Source of the DNA: Caprimulgus europaeus
Taxonomy: Eukaryota; Chordata; Aves; Caprimulgiformes; Caprimulgidae
Reading direction: 5' to 3'
NCBI GenBank assembly: GCA_907165065.1
Contig: OU015538.1
Location: forward strand, 18,119,165-18,183,164
Length of the DNA: 64,000 nucleotides
Shown here: in pieces, positions 47,801-60,484 of the stretch
How the letters are laid out: the number at the start of each line of letters is the position of its first letter
How positions within the stretch are numbered: the stretch's first letter is position 1
Notes under the pieces: generated by a model
What the model was told of the DNA's origin: nothing
The model's database searches: none
The model's input: only the letters and a program-made list of their open reading frames with translations
Translations under genes and position numbers: made by a program

Positions 47801-50800
47801 GGGCCAATAATGAGCTCTGCACTCGAAATACAATAAATCACTTGGTGTATGTATTTCTTTTGAAATTATTTTGATTTCCCTTGAATTAGCAATCCTTTTT
47901 CAGAGTCATTTCTCTAATCAATGCTCTAAGGTTTTTTTAGAACCTGTAACAAAGGTGGAAGATACATAGGAATAAAATTACTTTGTGTCTTTGGAACTTT
48001 TATTTCTTTAGATTTAAGATAAGTGAATATCCATGTGCCTCACCAGATCTGTGCTCTAAAAATTAGAGTAGAAATTAAAGTGATAAAGAAATAATTGGAA
48101 GAAAACATGGAATTTGAAGTGAGATGAAGGGTTTATACTAGCATATGGGAAGAATTGTATGCAGAATGTACGGCAATGAACTTTCTACTAAGAATAAGAG
48201 GAAAACATTACAAGTTCTGCAAATGGAAGTATTAGAGTTTACTGAATAAATCTTTTCCATGAAAAACCTACCTAACATCTCAAAAAAACAAATCTTTATT
48301 CAGCTAGATAGCCTGCACAGCATGCAGTGACTAAATGCCCTGCAAACTCCCTGTCCGCCAAGGACAGTAGTTTATAGACGGCTTTGCTGAGACCCCAGTC
48401 ACTGTTCTCCCTCGCTCACATATCATCTTCTGTCACCTTGAGCAATGAGTCCAGTACTAAGCTTGCAAAGCTGAAAAAGGAGGACAGATTAAGAAAAGTC
48501 TGCAGGAGATGGTGAGCTCTCTCTGGCCTTTTTATCTCCATTAAAATAAGACAATAAAGATACTTTAAGTCTTGCCTTAGGAGTAGCATCCTACAGCACC
48601 AGTTAATAGTTCTGATATGGAGCTAATTTCCCCCATTATAAGAAGAATACTGGTTGGTGGTTATTTTTGCTGTCACATGTTTGTGAACTATTAATTCCTT
48701 ATTAATCTGTGAAAGAATAATAATTACAATGTAGGAACCAAAATACTTATGATGCAATGTGAAAAAACCCTACACAGGTTCATATCACCTATATGGGCAA
48801 AATTGAGCTTATCTTTGTAGAGAAGTTTGGTCAGGTTGCATGCTATCCTGGCAAGCATCTCTTGCCTACAATACTAGTATAATGGATCAGGACAGCAGTG
48901 TCAAATTCAATTACTCACTTAGGTTAGACTCATTTTCCTTGATGGCTGTACGATCATTAGGGAACAGAAAGTTGATATGATAATGAGAATAAGTTTTGAT
49001 AAATCACTAAAAGATTCTTTTGTGGCTAGTTGGCACAATGGCCTATTAGTATCTTAGGGGCCAGCTTGTTGCATTTTTTAGTAACTCAACTTATTTTGAA
49101 ATTAGAAAAAATTCTTACAGATGGGTAGGATTTTCCTGCAACTCTAGAATTACTTAGGTAACAGACATTTGGGGTTATAAACAACCAATGATGTTATCAT
49201 AGGAAATAAGAAAGCATCATGAAAATTATCCACTTGTTTCCAGTGTGCCAGGAACATTAAAGGGCAATGACCAGGCAAGACAGGGATATAGATATGGTCT
49301 GGCGATTTTGTGCTGTGGAGAGAACCAAATAGATTGGGAAAGTAGAAAGAAGGTCTCCCATACATCACATCTTAGTCTGTGATCTCTTATCAGATTTTGA
49401 CTGAATAAAAGTTTTTTGTTGCTGCATATTTATTACTTCATTTCTTTGATTCTAAGAATTAGTATAAGTGCGTGTTGCTTGCATGGCACTCTTTCAACTA
49501 GTTAGAAATTAGGACTTCAGAAATTAAGCTTATTGGAGAAGAGTGGAAGGAGGAGGAGGTGGAAATAGCTGATAGATGATGTCATTTTGTCTTTCAGGAA
49601 TTAGTGGGCTCTTGAGATGAGTAGTGAAAATGAAGGTGGCTTTGCAGAAATAGCTGAAAGCCATTATGTTTTCCTGAACAGAGTAAATTGCTTCGTGAGA
49701 AATGCAGTCTGTATGTGTATACACTTAATAGTTGGGGCACATGTTTTGCTTGAGTAGCCATTTGCAAACAAAAGGAAGTTTTAAGGGAATCAAAAGAATC
49801 TGTGAGTTCAAGCTGAATTAAAGACATGGTTTTAATAAAAAAAAAGAAAGAAGAAAGAAATTTAACATATTGTGAAATAATGGTGGTTTTAGTTTGGTAC
49901 TGCTAAACTGTTTCGTTGTGTATTGCAATTAACTTTTAAACCAGCAAAATAGTATTTTTTATTTAAAGCTTAACAAAAAGAATAAAAGCACATAAAATAT
50001 TTTTTTATTTATTTTAGATAAAAAGCAAAATTTGTGTTGCCTCTAAAATTCTATTGTATGAGATTTTGTTTTTTTTCTTTTAAATAAAGTGAGGGGGAAT
50101 TATTTCACTGTCATGGCAGAATTGTTTTTCTTGGACACAGGTTTCATATTAAACTTCAGCATGTAGTTGCTTATGTGTTCCATATGTACCCATAGCTGTC
50201 AAAGTAGGAAATTCAGGAAAAATGCCTTTTTCTGGGGAATACTCTGAAAAGAAAAGGAAGATCAGAGTGCTGAATTGTACAAAGCATGCTAAATGTTCAT
50301 GTATAATATTCTGAGTACAGTAATAGTTATCTAGTATTTTTCTCAATCTTCCACAGTACAATAACATATTTAAAATTCTTAAAATGAGAAGGAAGATAGG
50401 TCATATTTCTGAGAGTTAGGAAGTACTAGGAAATACTTTAATCCTGTCTTTGTACTGAACTTTTAAACTTCATTAAAAAATGAATCTTCCTTAAAGGAGT
50501 GCAGGCTGTTCATACATCATTGTAGATTTCTCCTAGTTTCTGTTTTCTCAATTATTCTAGCTTGAAATGACAATTGCATACACATCAGGCATAAAGATAG
50601 CATTTCCTATTATGATTTGCAGTTTATTCTCCATAAGCTCACATAATTGTACAAGTCATGTATGATGTATGATTGTCATTGAATTGAATTGGGGGAAAAT
50701 TCTTTTAGGTGAAAGTACACATAATTGTGAGGAAGCCACAAAGAAATTATTTGATTTTGTAAGTATTTTACTAGTATTTATAGTTAATTTCTCCCCAGAT

Positions 50801-52334
50801 TCTGAACACCTAGTGTAGGTATCATTTGCTACAGTCCTGAAAGATACTTGATTATATCTTCTGGTGGTGAAGGATCTTTTTCACCTAGTCAGATCTGATC
50901 AACTTCCAGGACAGTCATCTTATGATCAGTGCTTTTGGGAGCTTCCTTCGGGAAGGGACAGGCGGGATTTACTTGAGAACTCATATGTCAATTGAAAAGA
51001 TCTCGATCTATCTCCTATGTTTAACTTAGGCATTTAGCTGTTCCAAACTAGGAAATCACTGTCCAGTATGTTTTGAATGAATCCCTTGGTAAATTCTTTC
51101 ATTTTTATGTTGGCTTGTTAATTAGTAGCAAGAGGTAGTGAGGAGAAAATGAAAATCTTTGTTTCTTCCAATTCTTTTGTCTGAACAAATAAAAAAAATT
51201 GTGATAAATGTCAGTTTTAATCGATTAGACAAAAAATAAAACTAGATATTCTGATATTATATTAAGCAATTAAACAAGTATTTTAACCAGTATATTTTCA
51301 AGGCAAAAAAATAGCTGTTAAAATATTTTAATATTTTGTTAAAGATATATAAAACCAAAACTGCTAAAACAGGACTGTTGTGTTAGAATTTGCACTTTAA
51401 TAGCATGTCTCTTTCTTCAATTAAGGCAAGCTTTTGTATGGACTAAATACAGAACACTCCTTGATTCTCTTCCTTTGTCCCAGTTTGACACTAGTGATGG
51501 TGGTAGAATTTGCTCTTCCAGCGGGAAAATAAGAAAAAGACTGGAGTTTCTTTGTTTAATTTGAAGCCTTTTACTGCCGGGCCAAGCATACATGAAGCAA
51601 GAGGGAAAAGAACAAAGCAGATGAAAGTAGTTTCTGTTTCAGATATTGCATCCACTTCCTACATCCACTGCTGTGGTTAGCAGATAGGTGGAACACACTG
51701 TCCTTTTCAGGCTCATAGAGACCTGGAAATAACAAACTTATTTGAAGCAATAATCTATATTGTCCTTCTGGAAAGGAATTCATAGAGCTCTTGTGAAAGC
51801 TGGCTTGCTAAGCCACTAAAATTAGACTGAGAAGAGGGAGAAGCAGAAAACCAAAGAAGAAAAATATGATATAAAGATAAAGAGACTTCAGGAACAAGGT
51901 GTACAAAGTAGCATAAGGCTTATTCCATCTATTGTTTAGAAAGACTATGGCAGGGTGGTTAGCAGTGTTGCTTGTATGGTATCTCTTTGCTTCTGTGAAA
52001 ATATCTCTTAAAATCATGTGATAAATGTAGCAGTATATTCCAGAGTCACAAAATGATCGTGTACCTTGCTCTGTTAGTCCATTCATTCTTTTTCTCCTAA
52101 ATGCAAAGAGTATTTAACTGGAAGCAGATAGCATTAGCCTTTTTTCCTAGTAAATTAAAATTTCCCCTAAAATGATCACAGTATATCAGTAAGTCTGATC
52201 TATGGAAATCTCTTAGATTTCTAATCATATTTCTGTATTCCAAATCTTATTATACAGCTGTGTGTATCCGCTAAACTTAAATTTCTAGCTTTAAAAATAT
52301 ATTAAGTAAAGGTAAGCAAAATTTCATCTATGTG

Positions 52335-52348
52335 TGTGTATATACACA
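52335..52348. repeat. Palindrome in a TG/TA microsatellite
   Basis: TGTGTATATACACA is its own reverse complement, within an alternating purine-pyrimidine tract that can extrude a cruciform or adopt Z-DNA. It is common in simple sequence. Confidence 0.75.
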
Positions 52349-52639
52349 TATTTGTAGCAAAGTTGAAGTGTGCTGTGGACATGTATTGTCTGGATGAAAT
52401 GGCTGTTTTTATAAAATCCATTAAACAAATATAATAGAAAAATTCTAAAGCAGAAGGAAAACAAAAACAAATGGCCAAATGTTAAATGCTGTCATGAAAC
52501 AAAATTGTAAGAGTCATCGGGGAGGATGGCATTTATCTCTCTATCTGTTTTCTGTAAACAAATTAGAAACTTTCACTTGGAAATTCATTGCAAAGTCAAG
52601 TAAGGATGATTCCCAAAGAGCAAATTTAAACTCCTATTG

Positions 52640-53130
52640 TTATCAGTGGAGAATGTGCTGTGGGTAAGAACTTCAGCTTGATCACATACTGGAACGTGCA
52701 GCTCTGCTGTTTGCAAAATCATTCAGACAAAATCCTACAGAAACTCCGCAGTATGCTATGGAAACAGCGGTGGAGCGTGGGTCAGAATGTATATTATAAA
52801 AACGACTTTGTTTAAAATTCTGTGATCATGAAGAATGAATGGATTTTGGACTGGAAAAGCAAACAGTCAAATAATTTGTATCATCTTTGCAATATGGATG
52901 GTACAGCTTCTAACGTTTCTAATGTGTCACAGATGGTCTGGTTGGGCGGAAGGACTGCCAAAAGTGAATGTATGAAATTAATCTCTTTTTCACCATATCA
53001 CACCATCTGTTGCCAGTTCATTGCGTCTGTTCCTAATAACAAATAATTAATAATAATTGCAATAATTTAATTAATAAGTTCCTGCTTCATTTGAAACAAT
53101 TTTATTGGGATTTACTGTTTTAGTCTCCTT
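52640..53130. promoter_or_regulatory. Candidate conserved noncoding element (best in window)
   Basis: About 490 bases free of simple repeats until its end, with several retained CpGs (CTCCGCAG, CAGCGGTGGAGCG, AACGACTT, TAACGTTTC, TTGCGTCTG). It has a T-box-like TCACACC at 52998-53004 overlapping an E-box CATCTG at 53004-53009, and ends in a cluster of TAAT/ATTA cores at 53043-53076. An open frame (52822-53046 +) overlaps but has no recognisable product. The combination suggests a developmental enhancer; conservation must be tested. Confidence 0.33.
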
Positions 53131-55353
53131 TTTTCATATCCTTTATGTGGATGACCAAACATATAAGTTAATTGTGTATCTACTCTTAATGCTTATATAT
53201 AAGCTCTAAAAAAGTATCTTTGTCTAGAAAGTCACTGTTGTCACTGAGACTGAACAGCTTTTAGGATTTTGATGGACTTTGATTACAGTGAGCATATTCT
53301 TCATGTTAATATTAGGTGAAGCCTAGCTGCATGAAGGTGATGATCTTTAACTAGCAATGTCATTGTTCTAATATTGTTCTTTCAGAGAAAGAATTATTTT
53401 CAACTTGGAAAGGAAAAAATTATCTTTCAGTTTATTCTCTTTCCACAATATATTTCTCCAGTATTCCTTTTGCTTTTCTCATTTTTTTCTTTCTTCCCAC
53501 AAATATAGATTTCTCATTAATTTTTGTTGCATACATGATGCCCTTTTCAGTGTTTTGTGATTATTACCATATTAACTCTTTACCTTTTCTTAGCAAATCA
53601 TTGTTCAAATATTTCTGATACCAGAATTTTGTATTGGTGCTACAGGTTTCTAGGCATCTAAAATAATTTATCATGGGTAATAACTACGGTTTTTACACCT
53701 TCTTCTTGGAAGCGTGTTTTCAAACTTAATAAGGCATAACCATATTTATAATAAGTTGAAAGGTTCCAATAATAACCCCACACATTGTTCTTCATTGTTT
53801 GACTTCTTCATATATGTATGTTAATTCAGTAATTTACCCCAGGCATATTTAGTTAAATATTTTATTTCCTTTTACATTAGATTTTTATTTTTCCTATATT
53901 ATGCTTTATGCCTATTTGCTTCTGCTAATGCCAAAGCATTCAGAGTAGTGTCGAACTGTCAAGCAGGCTAACCCTCTGGCTGGGGTGGAGAGACAAAGGA
54001 ACATGACTTGACCAAGCTGCTGTTCTTCCCTCTACTCTACATCCCACTCTCCCACCTGGGCAGAAGTTGAGAAACAAGAGTAGTCCCACTGCTTCCTACC
54101 TGGGTGTGCAACAGCCACCACTGTACTCATACGATGGACTGTAGCCGTTACTTCTGCTTTTCTATCCTTTTATGGGGATATGTAAGAACCACCAGAACTG
54201 AACCATGGCCTCAGACTTTACTCTCTTTTACATGTCCACAACTGTGGTATCGGTTTTTAATGTATGAGTAGTGTTTAATTTTGGCATATATAAAAAAGTG
54301 GTCTGATGATTGATGTCAGGTGAAACTTGCAAATTATTCTTCTCTGACAGCAGCATCTGTTCCTTTTTTTGATAAATATTTATATGCAGGAATCATAATC
54401 CTATAAAACCCCCTTTTTTTAGAAATTAGAAATTATCAATTCTGAAGTATGTTCAGTGCAGTTTACTTTATGATAATCGAACTCATCTGTTTAAGGTTAA
54501 AATGAAAGAAATGTTGAAGTTATTTACCAGGTAGTATGTCTGAAGAGAAATTTTCCTTTCCCCTCTCTTCCCCCAAACCTGAATTTAGCTCATAACTTGG
54601 GAAATGACATCCAGGTTTATATGCTGCCTGATACCTCTGGGTGGAAGTTCTTGCATCAGAATGATCAGCAGGAGTTCTGGCTTTGAATTTAGAAGTCTCC
54701 AAAGAAAGTTTTCCTGGGATTACTCTTTTTAACCTTCAGCATTACATCTGTCCTTCAGTGTAAATTCTCACTTTTAAAAATCCACTTAACATATGGCCTA
54801 GGTAGACTGCAGCAATGGATCCCATGTGTTAATTATGCATAAACCAACAAAGAAAAAATTTATAAGTGTTCTAGATAGTTTTTGCATTGTTTTTCTGCCT
54901 CTTTTTACAGTTGTGTATAAAGTTTTGAAGCAGTTTCCTAAGAATGATGCTGCAGAAAAATAAGATGGGAGAAGGGCATCGGCCAGAAAGCTCAACAATT
55001 CTTGTTTTTTCTTTAGTGGTGATGGATTTTTATGAAATTTTAATGACTAATTTACAAGGATAATCAATCTTACCCACTTTCTTTTCAAAATACTTTTCCC
55101 TACAAATATAGGATCATATTTTGCAATATATCGTCAGTGAGCATCCTCAAACCACAGTCAGTTTTGCAAGGTTCTATATGCTTTAAGTTATTGTGAGAAA
55201 TCAAATTATGAGTCTCAAAGACAAAGTAATTGTCTTTGACAAAATGTTTTGTGAGTTTCTATAATAAGTCTGTTTAATAATTTATGTTTGTGTACAGGTG
55301 TGTTTCTGCTTAGAGAAATTTCTAAACCCTGAGCCTTTCTACTTTTTTCCACC

Positions 55354-55560
55354 TCCACAGAATCGTAGGGGTTGGAATGGACCTCGGGAGATCATCCAGT
55401 CCAACCCTGATGCTGAAGCAGGTTCCCTACACCAGGTTGCACAGGAAAGCGTCCAGGCGGGTTTTGAACATCTCCAGAGATGGAGACTCCACGACCTCCC
55501 TGGGCAGATTATTCCAGTGCTCCAACACCCACCCTTACAGTAAAAAAGTTTTTTCTTTAC
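55354..55560 (-). mobile_element. CR1 LINE 3' end, reverse orientation
   Basis: Read on the minus strand this is a CR1 3' end: the reverse-transcriptase C-terminal coding remnant (AAGAAAAAACTTTTTTACTG...), then the segment reading 'gttcaaaacccgcctggacg', and finally 'ggttggactggatgatctcc' and the terminal CCTACGATTCTGTGG at the 55355 side. It is only about 205 bases long, heavily 5'-truncated as is usual for CR1. It retains more CpG-derived and consensus bases than the 2.7-kb copy, so it is probably younger or from another subfamily. It lies opposite in direction to the other CR1 copies in the window. Confidence 0.93.
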
Positions 55561-58500
55561 TCTGTAAGTGCTTGTACAACCCAAAAAGCAGGGCACACAG
55601 GAAAAATGTCTTTTCTAGGTTTCTGTTTTTTCCTTTTGGAAGGCTTAAATTTAGATACACTGCAGTAATCAGATTCATAATAATACAAGTATTATTTTTA
55701 AAATGAGATATCTTATTAAAGAAACATATTGAAGTCTTGAAAAATGGGTTTCTTGTCTCACCATTTGCTTAGATTTTAGTAATACAGGTCACACATAATT
55801 CTTGTTTTTTTTTCTTCCAAGCCAACTGAATTTTTATCTGTGTGTCTTCACAAAAACTGTATGGAAGGGCATATCAGAGTTGAGGAGTAACACGAATTGG
55901 ATGTCATTTTCTGTGCCACTTGCGTAATCTGTAATAACAGAGGCGTCTAATAACCTGCATTTCTTACTGACAGCTCACTGAGCTGGGAATGCAGGTTCTT
56001 GCTGCTAGGCAGGAACTGTTTTGTTGACAGAACTCTGGAGAAGTTGTCTTAGGTTTAAGGGTATGCTGAATTATTGCCAGTTGTGCTGGTGGGGAGGAGC
56101 TAACTCAAAGTCCTCAACATCTGCCTTAATTATGTATTTTACTAATACATGAATGCAGTGAGACAATCCCAGTCCTTCCATTAGCTCCCACAAAGAAAAT
56201 AGAAACAAGATTAGAGCACGGCTGATTCTTACAAGTCTGGGTTCTTTCTCACGGGGCAGTAAGGGAATCGTTCCACAGCCTGGGTGTTGCATTTCTTTTC
56301 TGTGTGCCAGCACAGGGAAATGTGCCTTGTGTCCTGTCATGCAGGTCTAGTATTGTCAACGTTAGCTTTATTTTCTCCCTTAGACCTTAACAAAGGAAAG
56401 TCAAAATTTGATTCCAAATCTTGATGGCAAGACCAGACAGTCCAATCATGGACAGAAGTCCTGTCTTCTTACACAGGGCTGTATATGTGTTAGGTAGGCT
56501 GGTATAGTGTCCAGTCAAGGGAAGTGAATGAGATTATTTAATAAGATTTTTTGAAACTGTGAGACTGGAACAAAATATGATTTGTAGCAATATTTACTTG
56601 ACATAACATTTTCAAGCCAGGAAAAAATATCAAGCAATAGACTGTGACCTGTAAATGTAAATATAACTTAATGGAGCCACCAAAAGACCTGCAACATATC
56701 AGTCTTGTGGCAATTTGAGCTTTTGTGGAGACATCTAAAAGCCTGATTATTTTCTCTGTAATTTTGTGTGGTTTGTTGCACTTGTGATTTGATTCAGGCC
56801 AGAGGTGCTTTTGAAACTCGTCATTTTTGTTTGTTCTATTGACATGGAGGAATATTTTTCTGCATTCTGAGGGCTGTGCTTGTTTTGTAAGTCAATGTGC
56901 TGCCTGCTCTCTGCTCTGCCTCCAGATCTTCAACAGCTCTGTGCCTGGCTGACTGAACTCTCATAGGTCTGGTGTCCTCAAGGCTCAGGTGATGAGGAAG
57001 TCAGAATAATGACTGTACCAGAATCACTCCACCTGCACTCAGAACAGATACTTAACCTCTAGACACTTAGATGACAGGATGCACAGCCAGTGTTCCCAAT
57101 GTTAATCTATATTTATATATGCATTTTATACTTATGTATGTATGTATGTATACACAGCTGTGTAGAATGTGGACTCCTTGTCGTCTTGCCCACCAGGGTA
57201 CTCAAGTTATTCAAGTAGTGCTCTGTCTGCTACTCTTTGAAGGGTTCTTGCTAGAGGCACTGCCCTTTAGCTGCAAAGTATAGCAACTCAGCATACAAGT
57301 TTGGACAGTTATGAAGGGAGAAGAGCTCCGTTTTTGGTGTATGAAAAAAGCAAACAAAAATAAATGATCAATATTTCAAAAGTTTTCAATAGGAATAGAT
57401 TTGCTGCTGAATTTGAATTGATATTGCTGTTCAGTTTTTCCTAAGAGTTTTAGCATTGCTCATGGCTATTTTTTGTGTTCAGTCCTGTATAGGTACATTA
57501 CCATTGAAATGCTCTTGGGATGTTTGAAGAAAGGGAGTATTAACTCAGCCAGAATGTAAAAGAGATTTAGTGCTGTTCCAGCTTCCTATGCCTGTTTTAT
57601 GTGGAAGTAATAATTCAGTTATTAATTCATAACTTAATTCTTTATACACCCCACCAAAATAACAGATAAATATTGATCATAAATCACATAACATGTAGAG
57701 TGTTTTCCTAGAGTTTAATTGTTCTTATGTTAGAAATTATTTCCTTTGTCTCATTTTATCTTATTAAAATACATTTTTAAAAGGATTTGGCAACAAAACA
57801 AATACTAGATCCACTCTGTGATGAGAGCATGTATTGCTCTCATGTTAATGCAGGATTTAATTTGACATGCTTCACTTTATGCCAAGTCAGAACAAATCAC
57901 TATCTTTATTGCTAATGTACCAAAATCCCTCATTCTAAGGCACAAAAAAAAAAAAGCCAGGGGCAGGGGGCAGAACATAAACAACATGAGCAACTTCCAA
58001 AAGAATGACATAGATATAATAAAAAGGAAAGAACAAAAGTAAAAACTACATCTGAGAGAGAAAAAGATAAATCTGTAAATAAGTAACACTTGCTAGACTT
58101 TGCATATCAGAAAACTGACTGGGAAATTGCAAGGACAGATCTTACACTTCATCTTTCTCACAACAGGAAAATAAACAAATGATTATTTTGCACTTGCTGA
58201 CTTAAAAGATCTGCTTCCTCATTTTCCTTATTTTGATCCTGCTTTTGATGTTACTTGAATGGCTGTTTACTAAATACAACTGTTAATTGTTGATTATTTA
58301 ACTATTATCCTTAAATAACTACTTAATTAGAAGTACAACATAAAATACTTTGAATTAGGACTTTTATGAAAAGTGTAAGGCAGCATACTTAATTTACCTC
58401 AAAATTAAGTTGCAGGATGATTGCTGCCTGTTTGATAGGGCTAATAGAATTGTATATCTGGAAAACTAAATCCTATAATTCAGGCCATTTGGTTAAAATG

Positions 58501-59108
58501 ACTATTCTGGCTTCATTGCCAGTATGAAGCTAAAACCACTAAGTTAAAAATAAATGCTTTATTGGGTAAGTTTTCTAAATTATTTCATGCTTAAAAGGAT
58601 TTTCTTTATTTTTTTAGAGAAGACTAAAGTGTCACAAAACAGGCAGTTCAAGTTTGCACAGTTCCCATTTCCATATAATCCTTCATTACTTACAAGTTGC
58701 AAAATTAATGAAAAACTAGGCTTATTCAAGTTTGAATTAAAGGTAGAGAAAAATAACAAATCATTAAGATATAAAGAAATATTTTTTCCCTTTCAAGTGA
58801 CTTTCAGAATTCAATTAGTAAGCATAATCTGTTCTGCAGGATTATTTCTCACAAAAACCTCTCTAACATAACCTGCTAGGTAATACTATGTAAACATTAT
58901 TAAATAATATAATTAATATTATGACTATTATAAACTAGTAACAATTATTTTAGTATTATATTAAGTTTTGCAGAAATACTAACCTAAATGTCCTTGTGCC
59001 AGCTCTTGGGGTGCTTAAAGGTGTTGGTATTTACTAGAGCAGTTCTTTCCCTTGATACATTATTTTACCCTTTGACACAAAGACATGTGTAAAAGAAATC
59101 TTGTAACA
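55561..59108. other. Non-coding AT-rich sequence
   Basis: No gene recognised. A (TATG)4.5 microsatellite with an adjoining palindrome lies at 57133-57164. A strongly AT-rich, nearly palindromic patch lies near 58900-58935. Open frames are below 106 codons and match no family. Confidence 0.5.
57133..57164. repeat. (TATG)4.5 microsatellite plus 14-bp palindrome
   Basis: TATG repeats at 57133-57150 are followed directly by TACACAGCTGTGTA (57151-57164), a perfect palindrome. Confidence 0.9.
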
Positions 59109-59963
59109 ACGAATGTTGGGTTGATGGGCTCGAGGGCAGGAAGGCTCTACAGAGGGATGTGGACAGGCTGAATCGATGGGCTGAGGCCAGTTGTATGAGG
59201 TTTAACAAGGCCAAGTGCCAGGTCCTGCACTTGGGTCACAACAACCCCATGAAGTGCTATAGGCTTGGGGCAGAGTGGCTGGAGAGCTGCCTGGTGGAAA
59301 AGGACCTGGGGGTGTTGGCCAACAGCTGGCTGAATATGAGCCAGCAGTGTGCCCAGGTGGCCAAGGAGGTCAACAGCATCCTGGCTTGTGTCGGAAATAG
59401 CGTGGCCAGCAGGAGTAGGGAAGTGATCCTTCTCCTCTACTTGGCACTGGTGAGGCCACAGCTTGAATACTGTGTTCAGTTTGGGCCCCTCACTACAAGA
59501 CAAGTGTTGAAGTGCTGGAGCATGTCCAAAGAGCAACAAAACTGGGGAAGGGTCTGGAGCACAAGTCTGATGAGGAACGGCTGAGGGACTGAGATTGTTT
59601 AGCCTGGAGAAAAGGAGGCTGAAGGGAGACCTTCTTTCTCTCTACAACTACATGAAAGGAAGGTGTAGTGAGGTGAGTGTCAGCCTCTTCTCCCAGGTAA
59701 CAAGTGATAGAACAAGAGGAAATGGCCTCAAGTTTCCCCAGGGGAGGTTTAGATTGGATATGAGGAAAAATTTCTTCACTGAAGGGGTAGTCAAGCATTG
59801 GAACAGGCTGCCCAGGGAAGCGGTTGAGTCACCATCCCTGAAGGGATTTAGAGGACAAGAGACGTGGTGCTTAGGGACATGGTTTAGTGAGCATGGTGGT
59901 GTTGGGTTGATGATTGGACTTGATGATCTTAGAGGTCTTTTCGAACCTTTATGATTGTATGAT
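59109..59963 (+). mobile_element. CR1 LINE, 855-bp 5'-truncated copy
   Basis: This is the longest retroelement in the window. It begins near 59109 inside the reverse-transcriptase ORF ('gttgggttgatgggctcgagg') and runs through the C-terminal coding region and 3' UTR ('gattggacttgatgatcttagagg'). It ends with the degenerate tail ATGATTGTATGAT at about 59951-59963. CR1 integrates by target-primed reverse transcription, typically with 5' truncation and little or no target duplication; none is visible here. Its 3' end touches the solo LTR at 59964 with no spacer. The 5' boundary is uncertain by some tens of bases. Confidence 0.95.
59121..59954 (+). pseudogene. CR1 reverse-transcriptase ORF, C-terminal remnant with frameshifts
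   Basis: The conceptual translation follows the C-terminal third of CR1 ORF2 protein, downstream of the catalytic reverse-transcriptase palm. Recognisable CR1 words are [33 protein letters not shown] and then, in other frames, [22 protein letters not shown] and [14 protein letters not shown]. Continuity is broken by a single-base loss near 59480, where a run of T in TTTGGGCCC is one shorter than in the family. A second one-base loss with a stop occurs near 59590. The N-terminal endonuclease and the catalytic motifs are absent because the copy is truncated, so no active enzyme is encoded. A 130-codon frame on the opposite strand (59147-59539) is a shadow. Confidence 0.9.
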
Positions 59964-60484
59964 CTCAGCCAGCAGCTGAGCTCCCATCACTGCTCGCTCA
60001 CTTTTCTCTCCAGCTGGATCGGTGAGAGAATCAGAAGAGCAAAGGCAAGAAAAACTCATGGGTTGAGATAAGGACAGTTTAATAAGGAAAGATAAAAAAA
60101 GCAAAACCAAGTGATGCAGAGGGAATCACTCACCACCTCCCACAGCAGAGCAGTGCCCAGCCAGTCTCTGTGCAATGACTCCTTTGGAAAGCCTACTCCC
60201 CAGTCTGACTGCTGAGCGTGGTGTTACATGCCACAGAATACCCCTCTGGTCAGCTTGGATCATCTGTCCTGGCTGTGCCCCCTCCCAGCCTCTTGTCACC
60301 CCTACCTATTTGCTGCAGGGGCAGAGTGGGCAACACAGAAGGTCTCCAGCTGTGCAAGTGCTGCTCAGCAACAGCCAAAACACTGGCATGTTATCAACAC
60401 TGTTTTCATCAGAAACCCAAAATACAGCACTCTAGGGACAGCTCTGAAGGAGATGAACTCCATCCCAGCCAGACCCAGTACACA
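59964..60484 (-). mobile_element. Avian ERV solo LTR, nearly full length
   Basis: On the minus strand the LTR starts TGTGTACTGGGTCTGGCTGGG at 60484. It continues with the family's GATAACA...GTGTTG, the 'cccctcccagc...gccaggacag' U3 segment, an ATTAAA polyadenylation-type signal (reverse complement of TTTAAT at 60078-60083) and 'ttatctcaacccatgag'. It runs out near 59964 with a GAGCAGTG...GCTGAG segment. In the family as I remember it, a TATATAA box lies where this copy has the altered stretch near 60198-60215, so the promoter is probably dead. About 14 terminal bases expected at the 59964 end are missing. No internal retroviral genes flank it, so it is a solo LTR. The family is recalled from memory; ERV class is not determined. 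Confidence 0.85.

Larger units (their letters stand above)
47801..55353. other. Non-coding AT-rich sequence
   Basis: No gene recognised. It contains an enhancer-like block at 52640-53130, a 14-base palindrome TGTGTATATACACA at 52335-52348, and a GC-richer patch at 53940-54180 that I cannot assign to a repeat family. Confidence 0.5.

Noticed and set aside
59147..59539. 130-codon minus-strand frame
   Set aside because: It is antisense to the CR1 reverse-transcriptase remnant.
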